DNA of 14,121 nucleotides, from the NCBI GenBank assembly GCA_050013615.1, contig JBEKEX010000047.1, positions 1 to 14,121 on the forward strand, in the 5' to 3' direction. The notes under the pieces are model-generated. The model had not been told where the DNA came from, did no database searches, and saw only the letters and a program-made list of their open reading frames with translations. This document shows, piece after piece, positions 1 through 7,295 of this stretch (positions are counted from its first letter, which is position 1; each line of letters opens with the position of its first letter). The translations under genes were made by a program, and so were the position numbers. This DNA comes from JBEKEX01 sp050013615 (GTDB taxonomy: Bacteria > Chloroflexota > Anaerolineae > Anaerolineales > Anaerolineaceae).

Positions 1-1
1 T

Positions 2-3000
2 TTCGCAGGTAAATTGGACACCGAGCAGATGCAGAAGCTGACCCTGGAAGTCACCTTGCAAGACTCGAGCAATTTGCCGGTCAGTGCGCGCGACACGATC
101 AATCTCAACCCGGCCTCTTATTACATCGGCGTGCTGCCGGAAGCCTGGAGCGTAGCCGCCGGCAAGGAGATCGGTTTTTCGATCCAGACCGTGGATTGGA
201 CAGGTGCAATTTCGGGCAACCATGCTCTAGTAGCCACTTTTGGACAATATGACCTGAGCCAGACCGGAACGAATCCGATGACGGGAAGTCCCACTTATTC
301 TCCCAGGATCACGCCGGAATCCAGCACCAATTTACAAACGGATTCCTCCGGGCGGGCACGGATCAGCTTTACGCCAGCACACGCCGGCACGTATTTATTG
401 GAAGTGCGCGGCAGCGATGGCGCCGTGACGCAATGGCTGGTGTGGGTAACGGGGGCAGGGACTGCTTCCTGGCCGGCTTTACCCAATCAGAGGGTTGAAT
501 TGACTGCGGATGCCACTCAGTATCAGGCCGGGCAGACCGCCCACGTGCTCATTCCCAATCCATTGAACGATGGGGCAGTGGCTTTGGTCTCAATCGAGCG
601 AGCCAAGGTGATGAGCACCCAGGTGGTGACGCTCTCCGGCTCCAGCTACGATCTGGCTCTGCCGTTGACTGAAGCTGATGCACCGAATGTATACGTTGCG
701 GTCACCATCATCGGGCATGACGGCAATGGCACGTCTGCCTACCGGCAGGGTTATGTGCAGCTTGATGTTTCGCCGACGGTCGAGAAGTTGAACGTGCAAC
801 TGACCGCTTCTCCTCAAAACGGCGAACCAGGCGGGAAGGAAACATTCTCCGTCAAAGTGACGGATAGCAGCGGCAAACCGGTGCAAGGCGAGTTCTCCCT
901 GGCGGTGGTGGATAAAGCGTTGCTGGCATTGGCTGACCCGAATTCGGTTTCTATCGACAAGGCTTTTTATGACACGCAGCCGCTGGGTGTGCAAACCAAT
1001 CTGGAACTGGCGGATTATGTAGTTCTCCTGGCGCCGCCGAAATCCGGTTTGGGCGGCGGTCAGGGGGGTGGACCGGAAATTGGCACCTTGAGGTCGAATT
1101 TCCAGGATACGGCGTACTGGAATGCTACCGTCGTGACAGATGCGAATGGTATGGCGACGGTCACATTCACCCTACCGGATAACCTGACCACCTGGGTGGC
1201 AACCTTGCGCGGTTTGACGCAGGATATGAAAGTAGGAGAAGCCACCACGGAATTGGTCACGTCCAAACAATTATTGGTGCGGCCGGAGACGCCCAACTTT
1301 TTGGTGGCTGGCGACCATGTCAAACTGTCGGCTATTGTCCAAAACAATACATCTCAAGCTTTGGAGGTGGATGTTTCCCTGGCTGCGAAGGGCGTGACAT
1401 TAGATGCAAACAGTCAGTCCGGGCAGAAGGTTCAATTGCCTGCAAATGGCCAACAGGCGGTTGCCTGGTGGGCAACGGTGGATGATGCACAGAGTGCCCG
1501 GCTGGTCTTCAGTGCCAGCTCCGGTGATTTGCAGGATGTGACTACGCCGTCCGTGGGCGACATCCCGGTACTGCATTATACGGTGCCGCAAACTTATGGG
1601 ACATCCGGCGTGCTGACGGAGGCCGGCAGCAGCCTGGAGTTGTTCAGCCTGCCGCGCTCCTATAAAGCCGAAGGCGGGAAGTTGGACCTCGAGCTGTCGC
1701 CGTCGTTGGCAGCCACCGTCTTCAGCGGCATGCAAGCTTTGGAAGTTGGAACAGATGATTTTACAGAACCTGTCCTCTCCCGCATGCAGCCGGATGTTGC
1801 CATGCTGCAGGCCATGAACGACTTGTCTATCGATAATCCGGACTTGAAGAACAAGCTGGAGACTAATATCACCCTGGCGGTCGACCACCTGGCGGCTACA
1901 CAAAACAGTGACGGCGGTTGGGGCTGGAATGCTTCTGCCTCCAGTGACGATTACCTGACCGCGGACGTGATATTTGGGCTTTATCAGGCCACCCAGGCGG
2001 GCTTCAAATATGACTCAGGTCGCCTGAACGACGCGGTGAATTATTTGGAGACCACTCTCTCCACACCGACGATATCCATCGAAAGCTGGCAGTTGGACCG
2101 ACTTTCCTTCAAGCTGTTTGTGCTGGCAACTGCCGGCGCGGAAAATTCGGTCACACCGATGCTTTATGACCTGCGGACCAACCTCTCGCCGTGGGCGAAG
2201 GCATTTCTGGCGCTGACCGAGAACCTATCGCCGGCCAACAGCGACCAGGTGAAAACTTTAGTCTCCGACCTGGAGGCGAGCGGCGTTGCTTCGGCGGCCG
2301 GTATTTCCTGGCAGGATGCCCAACCATCGTGGCAAAACTTCAGCACGGCGTATTTCAGCACAGCCGTGGTCACATATGCCCTGGCGCAATTGGATCCGGC
2401 TTCTCCACAGCTTGCCAATGCTGTGCGGTACCTGGTATCAAACCGCCAGGCTTCGGGGATGTGGTCTTCCACATTCGATACTGCCTGGGTATTGATGGCA
2501 CTTACCAAAGACTTGCGCGGCACGGGTGAATTACAGGCTGATTTTTCCTATTCGGCCACCTTGAACAATGCGCCGTTTGCCACGGGGCAGGCGGGTGGGA
2601 ATGTGGCTGCGATGACTTCCGTCACCGCTTCCGTCCCGGTGAACGAGATGATCCAGGACTCTTCGAATGCTTTGCTCATCCAGCGCGGCGACGGTAGTGG
2701 GAAGCTTTACTATCAGGCATATTTGTCAGTGGACAAACCTGCCAAAGATGCTCAGCCGCTCTCGGCTGGGGTGACCATCACCCGCGACTACTATCTGGCC
2801 GGGCAGGACTGCCGCCAGGAAGTATGCAAGCCGATTTCCGGCGTCCAGCTTGCGAACCCTTCACCGGAAGTGCAGGTGCGCATCACGGTAACGGTGCCGA
2901 AAGAAATGTACTATCTGGTGGTGGACGATGCAATCCCCGCCGGGGCAGAGATCGTCAACGAGACCTTGAACACCTCCCAGCAAAATCAGGAGCCTTCCGC

Positions 3001-3265
3001 TACCCCGCAGCCTCAATATGACCCCGGCAATCCCTTCGGTGATGGGTGGGGTTGGTGGTATTTCAGCCAGCCGCAGTACTATACCAGCCACATCCGCTGG
3101 ATTGCCAACGACCTGCCGGCCGGGACGTATGTGCTGACATATAAGATCCAGCCTTTCGCTGCCGGAGAGTTCCAGGTGCTGCCAGCGCATGCCTGGATGT
3201 ATTATTTCCCTGATGTGCAAGGCACCAGCGCCGGGACGACGTTTGACGTTAAGGAAAGTAAGTAA
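2..3265 (+). CDS. Alpha-2-macroglobulin family protein, C-terminal part, thioester motif degenerate (5' truncated)
   Basis: The frame is open to the window edge, so the true start lies upstream; residue numbers here count from the codon at 14. About 1,085 residues remain. In order: the end of an MG domain (YYIGVLPEAW, about 36-45), a bait-region/MG domain (about 160-350), a Gly-rich linker (about 344-353), an A2M core domain beginning FQDTAYW (about 363), an alpha/alpha thioester domain (about 550-850, with DGGWGWN at 633-639 and DTAW near 822), and a C-terminal receptor-binding-like domain (about 954-1080) with a Pro/Gln-rich and GWGWW loop. Family members are large extracytoplasmic proteins thought to trap proteases. 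Where the family has a Cys-x-Glu-Gln thioester followed by T-L-S-R, this protein reads F583-T-E-P586-V-L-S-R, so neither the Cys nor the Gln is present. This resembles the thioester-less YfaS class of E. coli. Any signal peptide would lie outside the window. The family call is firm; the role is inferred. Confidence 0.93.
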   Translation, partial: FAGKLDTEQMQKLTLEVTLQDSSNLPVSARDTINLNPASYYIGVLPEAWSVAAGKEIGFSIQTVDWTGAISGNHALVATFGQYDLSQTGTNPMTGSPTYSPRITPESSTNLQTDSSGRARISFTPAHAGTYLLEVRGSDGAVTQWLVWVTGAGTASWPALPNQRVELTADATQYQAGQTAHVLIPNPLNDGAVALVSIERAKVMSTQVVTLSGSSYDLALPLTEADAPNVYVAVTIIGHDGNGTSAYRQGYVQLDVSPTVEKLNVQLTASPQNGEPGGKETFSVKVTDSSGKPVQGEFSLAVVDKALLALADPNSVSIDKAFYDTQPLGVQTNLELADYVVLLAPPKSGLGGGQGGGPEIGTLRSNFQDTAYWNATVVTDANGMATVTFTLPDNLTTWVATLRGLTQDMKVGEATTELVTSKQLLVRPETPNFLVAGDHVKLSAIVQNNTSQALEVDVSLAAKGVTLDANSQSGQKVQLPANGQQAVAWWATVDDAQSARLVFSASSGDLQDVTTPSVGDIPVLHYTVPQTYGTSGVLTEAGSSLELFSLPRSYKAEGGKLDLELSPSLAATVFSGMQALEVGTDDFTEPVLSRMQPDVAMLQAMNDLSIDNPDLKNKLETNITLAVDHLAATQNSDGGWGWNASASSDDYLTADVIFGLYQATQAGFKYDSGRLNDAVNYLETTLSTPTISIESWQLDRLSFKLFVLATAGAENSVTPMLYDLRTNLSPWAKAFLALTENLSPANSDQVKTLVSDLEASGVASAAGISWQDAQPSWQNFSTAYFSTAVVTYALAQLDPASPQLANAVRYLVSNRQASGMWSSTFDTAWVLMALTKDLRGTGELQADFSYSATLNNAPFATGQAGGNVAAMTSVTASVPVNEMIQDSSNALLIQRGDGSGKLYYQAYLSVDKPAKDAQPLSAGVTITRDYYLAGQDCRQEVCKPISGVQLANPSPEVQVRITVTVPKEMYYLVVDDAIPAGAEIVNETLNTSQQNQEPSATPQPQYDPGNPFGDGWGWWYFSQPQYYTSHIRWIANDLPAGTYVLTYKIQPFAAGEFQVLPAHAWMYYFPDVQGTSAGTTFDVKESK

Positions 3266-3292
3266 GCCGAAGGGCTTTATCAAGATGACGTG

Positions 3293-3320
3293 AAAAAGCC
3301 AGGCGTGAAAGCCCGGCTTT
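3293..3320 (-). terminator. Rho-independent terminator of the ABC exporter, possibly bidirectional
   Basis: The stem AAAGCCAGGC / GCCCGGCTTT has 10 positions with one A-C mismatch and the loop GTGAAA. Read on the minus strand it is followed by TTTTT, and it lies about 20 bases past the exporter stop codon. On the plus strand it lies 29 bases past the macroglobulin stop but has no following T-run, so it should work better for the minus-strand gene. Confidence 0.65.
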
Positions 3321-3339
3321 GCTCTATCATATGTCAAGT

Positions 3340-5367
3340 TCAATTGTTCAAGGCGGGGCCGGTCTTTAGAGTTGGGGACAGCACAGGTTGGATCAACGTG
3401 GAGGATTCGCCGCGCTTGAACTGGGTCTCGTAGAGGCGGGCGTATACCCCGCCTTGGGCGAGGAGTTCGCCGTGGGTGCCGCGTTCGACGATATGGCCGC
3501 GATCCATCACCAGGATCATGTCTGCCGAGAGAATGGTGCTCAAGCGATGGGCGATGACGATGCTGGTGCGCCCGGCCATGACCCGCTTAAGAGCGTCTTG
3601 GATGAGCGCTTCGGATTCGCTGTCGAGGGAACTGGTGGCTTCATCCAGTACCAGGATGCGGGGATTCTTCAAAATGACGCGCGCCAGGGCGATGCGTTGC
3701 TTTTCGCCGCCACTCAGGCGGTAGCCGCGTTCGCCGACGATCGTGTTGTACCCCTTGGGCAGATCGAGGATGAAATTGTGGATGTTGGCGGCCGAAGCGG
3801 CCGTTACTAATTCCTCTTGGGTGGCATCCAGTTTGGCGTATAACAAGTTGGTACGGATGGTATCATGGAACAGGTGCGTTTCCTGGGTAACCATGCCAAT
3901 CTGCGTCGTGAGTGAATCCAATGTCACGTCACGCAGATCGTGACCATCGATCAAAATGCGCCCGCCCGTCGGATCGTACAGGCGTGGGATAAGATAGGTG
4001 AGGGTGGTCTTGCCCGCCCCGCTAGGGCCGACCAGCGCCACCAGTTGCCCGGGCTCCACATTGAAATTGATAGCCTCGAGGGCATCTTCGCGAGCCTGGC
4101 TGTGGACGGCCGCTTCAATCTCGGATAAGCCGTTGTTGTTGTGACTCTCTCGTTCAGGTTTGGCACCTGATAAGGCAGCTTCCACCTGGTCCATCTGCCC
4201 ATACCGATCGACCGCGCTCAGCAGGTTCTGTCCGCCAACATCATATTTGAAAGAGACGTTTTCGAAGGCTAATGCACCCCTTGCACTCTGAAGAATGTAG
4301 GCGTCAGGTCTGTCGTCGACCTCGACCGGCAGGTCGATGACTTCAAAGACACGCTCGAAGCTGACCAGCGATGTGGCAAAGTCGACCGGCGCGTTAGCCA
4401 ATCCCTGCAAAGCGCCGTAGAGGCTGCCGAGATAACTGCCGAATGCCACGATGGTGCCGATGGTGAAAGCGTGTTGGATCACCAGGTAACCGCCGATGCC
4501 GTAGACCAGCGCTGTGCCCACCGCACTGAGCAGGCCGATGATGGCGAAGAAGATTGTCCCCATCACCGTGCGGTCGATGCCGATGTTACGCACTTTGGCC
4601 GCGTGGGCTTCGAAGCGGTCGTTCTCTTCGTTGCTGCGGCCAAACAATTTGACCAGCAGCGCGCCGCCAATGTTTAGCGTCTCGTTCATCATAGCATTCA
4701 TCTCGGCGTTGGCTTCCAGTTGGCGCCGGGCAACGTCGCGCAAGGTGTTACCCAACCGGCGCGCCGCCACGAGGAACAAGGGGAAAATCATCACGCTGAT
4801 CAACGTCAGACGCCATTCCAGAGTCAGCATCACTATCAGTACGGCCGCAGCCTGGATGACGTCGGTCACGATGGTGACGATGGTATTGCTGATGGCATTC
4901 TGGGCTCCGATGACGTCGTTGTTCAAGCGACTCATCAGCTCGCCGACTTTTGTGTTGGTAAAGAAACGTAATGACATGCGCTGCAGTTTCGAGTACAACG
5001 CTAACCGCAAGTCGTAGATGACACCTTCGCCCACGCGCACGTTCAAACGCCGTTGGAAGATGTTGATCACACCGCTGATCCCTGGGATCAATAAGAGCGC
5101 TATCGCCAGCAGGATCAAGCGGTTGATGTCGCCGGAAGGGATAGTGCGGTCGATCAGGTCGCGCAAAATGAGAGGGTTCAACAACGCCAGGCCGGTGGTG
5201 ACCAGGATCATGACCAGCATACCTGCGATTTCCCACCAGTAGGGACTGGAATAGCGCATGACGCGTTTCAATAGCTCCAAGGTGATCTTGGGCTTTTCGT
5301 CCGTTGCTCGAATGTAGCTGTGCCAGCCGGCACTGTGCATACCACCAGGTCCACCTGATCCGCGCAT
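3340..5367 (-). CDS. ABC exporter half-transporter (permease-ATPase fusion, MsbA/LmrA type)
   Basis: This 675-residue inner-membrane exporter has an N-terminal six-helix transmembrane domain (about residues 30-345) and a C-terminal ATPase domain. Visible motifs are Walker A GPSGAGKTT (about 447), signature LSGGEKQR (about 551), Walker B ILVLDEATS with catalytic Glu (about 568-575), and the H-loop IAHRLS (His about 606). All are intact, so it should work as a homodimer. An insertion of roughly 55 polar residues (about 372-424) separates the first ATPase strand (ENVSFKY) from the next (LEAINF). I chose the ATG at 5365-5367: a TTG further out at 5398-5400 falls in the predicted -35 region. A third option is the ATG at 5338-5340. 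The Gly-rich start (MRGSGGPGG) precedes the first helix. The gene is divergent from the TetR efflux operon. The substrate cannot be read from sequence; drugs or lipids are typical. Confidence 0.93.
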   Translation of the reverse strand: MRGSGGPGGMHSAGWHSYIRATDEKPKITLELLKRVMRYSSPYWWEIAGMLVMILVTTGLALLNPLILRDLIDRTIPSGDINRLILLAIALLLIPGISGVINIFQRRLNVRVGEGVIYDLRLALYSKLQRMSLRFFTNTKVGELMSRLNNDVIGAQNAISNTIVTIVTDVIQAAAVLIVMLTLEWRLTLISVMIFPLFLVAARRLGNTLRDVARRQLEANAEMNAMMNETLNIGGALLVKLFGRSNEENDRFEAHAAKVRNIGIDRTVMGTIFFAIIGLLSAVGTALVYGIGGYLVIQHAFTIGTIVAFGSYLGSLYGALQGLANAPVDFATSLVSFERVFEVIDLPVEVDDRPDAYILQSARGALAFENVSFKYDVGGQNLLSAVDRYGQMDQVEAALSGAKPERESHNNNGLSEIEAAVHSQAREDALEAINFNVEPGQLVALVGPSGAGKTTLTYLIPRLYDPTGGRILIDGHDLRDVTLDSLTTQIGMVTQETHLFHDTIRTNLLYAKLDATQEELVTAASAANIHNFILDLPKGYNTIVGERGYRLSGGEKQRIALARVILKNPRILVLDEATSSLDSESEALIQDALKRVMAGRTSIVIAHRLSTILSADMILVMDRGHIVERGTHGELLAQGGVYARLYETQFKRGESSTLIQPVLSPTLKTGPALNN

Positions 5368-5373
5368 GAGGTG

Positions 5374-5402
5374 ATTATATCGCCGATGCCGGATGAGCAA
5401 AC
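5374..5402 (-). promoter_or_regulatory. Predicted promoter of the ABC exporter (leaderless)
   Basis: On the minus strand a perfect -10 TATAAT (5379-5374) lies exactly six bases (CACCTC) before the ATG at 5367. Transcription would therefore start at or within a base or so of the start codon, giving a leaderless mRNA. No Shine-Dalgarno sequence precedes this ATG, which agrees. The -35 is weak: TTGCTC with a 15-base spacer, or TTTGCT with 16. Confidence 0.5.
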
Positions 5403-5461
5403 TTAAGAAAGTTCTAAGGAAACTGTAAGATAGTTAATGAGGCGAGATCAATAACTTGCGT

Positions 5462-5467
5462 TATAAT
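5462..5467 (+). promoter_or_regulatory. -10 element of the TetR-efflux operon promoter
   Basis: This is a perfect TATAAT 40 bases before the TetR ATG. At the usual distance transcription would start near 5474, leaving a leader of about 33 bases. No good -35 hexamer sits 16-18 bases upstream (GAGGCG at 17), so the promoter may be intrinsically weak or assisted. Confidence 0.5.
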
Positions 5468-5490
5468 AGAAAGCGAGCGTTTGCTATCTA
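5467..5490 (+). promoter_or_regulatory. Candidate TetR operator: 24-bp imperfect palindrome over the transcription start
   Basis: The left half TAGAAAGCGAGC and the reverse complement of the right half, TAGATAGCAAAC, agree at 9 of 12 positions. The site shares a base with the -10 element and covers the predicted start near 5474, so a bound protein would block initiation. The gene directly downstream encodes a TetR-family repressor, and members of that family usually bind such palindromes at their own promoter. The palindrome is seen; the assignment as operator is inferred. Confidence 0.55.
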
Positions 5491-5506
5491 AACAGGTAAT
5501 CACTAA

Positions 5507-6124
5507 ATGCCAAGACAATCCAAGGAAAAAAGCGAAGAAACCCGTGCCCGGATTGTAGAGGCTGCTTATGATCTTTTCCTGGCGCAGGGCTTTGCTGCCA
5601 CTTCCATGCGGCAGATCGTCCAGCGCGCCGGTGTCACCATGGGTGGGGTCTACAATCATTTCCCCAGCAAGCAAGAATTATGGTCGGCGGTTTTCATCGA
5701 AAAGACACCTTTCCGGGAAATCCTGGCCACGCTTCAAGCGGCGCAGGGCGACACTATTGAAGAATTCATTTTGGACGCAGCCCGACGCACTGTGCAAGGA
5801 TTGGGAGAACGCAAGGAGTTGCTGAACTTGATGTTCATCGAACTGGTGGAATTCAAGGCAAAAGACCTGCCTATGCTGTTGGAAACCATCTCTCCCGAAG
5901 TTCTCCCTATTTTTGCCCAGATCACTCAAAAACCCGGCATGCGGCCCATTTCGGCCGAATCGTTTATCACTTCTTTCTTGAGCTTTTTCTTTGCTTATTA
6001 TTTAACCGAGCAGCTTTTCACCAGCGTGGATAGCGACTTGCTGGGCAAAGGGCTGCTCGAGTCGTTCGTCGATATTTTCCTTTATGGGATCATTGACACG
6101 TCTAAACACATGAGGCTGCCTTGA
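5507..6124 (+). CDS. TetR/AcrR family transcriptional repressor
   Basis: This 205-residue protein has the usual length for the family. The N-terminal helix-turn-helix covers about residues 10-57: it opens with ARIVEAAYDLFLAQGF, and the turn and recognition helix read IVQRAGVTMGGVYNHFPSK, the classic TetR signature. The C-terminal part (about 70-205) is helical and variable, as expected of the ligand-binding and dimer domain. It is the first gene of the efflux operon and overlaps the permease by one base, so it most likely senses an export substrate and represses its own operon. In E. coli the TetR-type CecR likewise heads the ybhGFSR operon. The ligand is unknown. The ribosome binding site is modest: AGG ten bases before the ATG. 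Confidence 0.93.
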   Translation: MPRQSKEKSEETRARIVEAAYDLFLAQGFAATSMRQIVQRAGVTMGGVYNHFPSKQELWSAVFIEKTPFREILATLQAAQGDTIEEFILDAARRTVQGLGERKELLNLMFIELVEFKAKDLPMLLETISPEVLPIFAQITQKPGMRPISAESFITSFLSFFFAYYLTEQLFTSVDSDLLGKGLLESFVDIFLYGIIDTSKHMRLP

Positions 6125-6126
6125 TG
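6112..6126 (+). promoter_or_regulatory. RBS and TGATG coupling junction between TetR and permease
   Basis: GAGG at 6112-6115 lies eight bases before ATG 6124-6126. The TetR stop TGA (6122-6124) and this ATG share one base. This decides the permease start in favour of 6124 over the in-frame TTG at 6121 and suggests translational coupling. Confidence 0.65.
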
Positions 6127-7257
6127 TTCACCAACCGTCTATTTTCTCTCATCCGAAAAGAATTTATCCAGATCGTGCGCGATCCACGCACGCTCATCAT
6201 CACGTTCTTGATGCCACTGGTGATGCTGCTGCTGCTGGGTTATGCCGCGACGAACGATGTGAAGAATGTGGCCATCGTTGTCATCGACCGTGATCAAACG
6301 GCGGCTTCGCGGGCGTTGGTCAATGCCTATCGTGCAGCCGATTATTTCAAGGTGCAGTACGAAGTGGATTCCGAGACGGAGATGCTTTCGTTGATCGACG
6401 ATAATTCTGCCAGTGCAGGATTGATCATCCCACCGGGCTACGGCGAGAAGATTGCCTCCGGCCAAACGGCAGAGGTGGCATTTATCATCGATGGCTCCAA
6501 CCCGACGACGGCCAGCGTAGTCCAATCGGCGGCGGTATTGATCGGCCAATCGGTCTCCACACAATTATCTTTAACGCAACTGAATGCACATGGCCAAGGC
6601 AGCTCACCCCAGGCCGCCCTCGATGTGCGCACCCAGGTGCTATACAACCCCGGCCTGGTCAGCTCGTATTACATGATCCCGGCGCTGATCGGCTTGATCT
6701 TGCAATTCCTGACCACCATGTTGACCTCGACAGCCATCGTGCGCGAGCGTGAGCGCGGAACCATCGAACAGTTGATCGTCACGCCCCTCAGATCCTGGGA
6801 ATTGGTGGTGGGGAAATTGATCCCTTATGTGTTGATCGCATTTCTGGATACCATCGAGATCTTGGTGTTTGGCTCGCTGGTGTTCAACGTGCCGATCAAC
6901 GGCAGTGTGGCGCTATTGTTGCTGCTCACTGCCTTGTTCTTGATTACCACATTAGGGATTGGATTGTTGGTTTCCACCCTGGCAAATACACAACAGGAAG
7001 CCATGTTGACCACACTTTTTACGATCCTCCCCTCCGTCTTCCTTTCCGGTTTTTTGTTCCCTCTGGAAGCCATACCGCAGGTGCTTCAATGGGTTACATA
7101 TTTGGTACCGCTACGTTACTTCCTGATCATCTCCCGGGGCATCATCCTCAAGGGGGTTGGCATCGGTTCGTTATGGCCTCAAGTGATTGCCCTCTCAATC
7201 TTTGCTTTCAGCGTGATGGGTTTGGCAGCCTTACGCTTTCATAAGAGTCTGGATTGA
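6124..7257 (+). CDS. ABC-2 type transporter permease (YbhS/YbhR-like)
   Basis: This 377-residue membrane protein has the standard layout of the YbhS/YbhR (ABC-2) family. A cytoplasmic amphipathic start (LIRKEFIQIVRDPR) leads into TM1 (about 21-40, LIITFLMPLVMLLLLGYA). A large extracytoplasmic domain follows (about 42-175), then five further helices. The conserved cytoplasmic stretch RERERGTIEQLIVTPLR between TM2 and TM3 is characteristic and contacts the ATPase. It forms the membrane pore of the exporter whose ATPases and adaptor follow. The YbhFSR system carries two different permeases, whereas this operon has one. It must therefore form a homodimer or pair with a permease encoded elsewhere. 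Confidence 0.92.
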   Translation: MFTNRLFSLIRKEFIQIVRDPRTLIITFLMPLVMLLLLGYAATNDVKNVAIVVIDRDQTAASRALVNAYRAADYFKVQYEVDSETEMLSLIDDNSASAGLIIPPGYGEKIASGQTAEVAFIIDGSNPTTASVVQSAAVLIGQSVSTQLSLTQLNAHGQGSSPQAALDVRTQVLYNPGLVSSYYMIPALIGLILQFLTTMLTSTAIVRERERGTIEQLIVTPLRSWELVVGKLIPYVLIAFLDTIEILVFGSLVFNVPINGSVALLLLLTALFLITTLGIGLLVSTLANTQQEAMLTTLFTILPSVFLSGFLFPLEAIPQVLQWVTYLVPLRYFLIISRGIILKGVGIGSLWPQVIALSIFAFSVMGLAALRFHKSLD

Positions 7258-7295
7258 GTCACCGTTTGAAAGAATTGCGTTTATTGGAGTGAAAC

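Noticed and set aside
14..16. TTG as the start codon of the macroglobulin gene
   Set aside because: The frame is open upstream to the window edge and the protein begins mid-domain, so the gene is truncated by the window.
590..994. 134-codon minus-strand open frame opposite the macroglobulin gene
   Set aside because: It is antisense to a well-supported coding region, resembles no domain, and is explained as a codon-bias shadow.
2969..3085. Pro/Gln-rich and GWGWW loop in the macroglobulin C-terminal domain as an unusual insertion
   Set aside because: As I recall, related bacterial proteins carry a similar Trp-rich loop here, so I treat it as a family feature.
3264..3277. Small hairpin AAGCC / GGCTT at the macroglobulin stop codon
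   Set aside because: Five base pairs overlapping the stop codon, with no useful T-run; the hairpin at 3293-3320 is far better.
5398..5400. TTG start giving a longer ABC exporter
   Set aside because: It lies in the predicted -35 region, has no ribosome binding site, and adds residues that do not look like the family.
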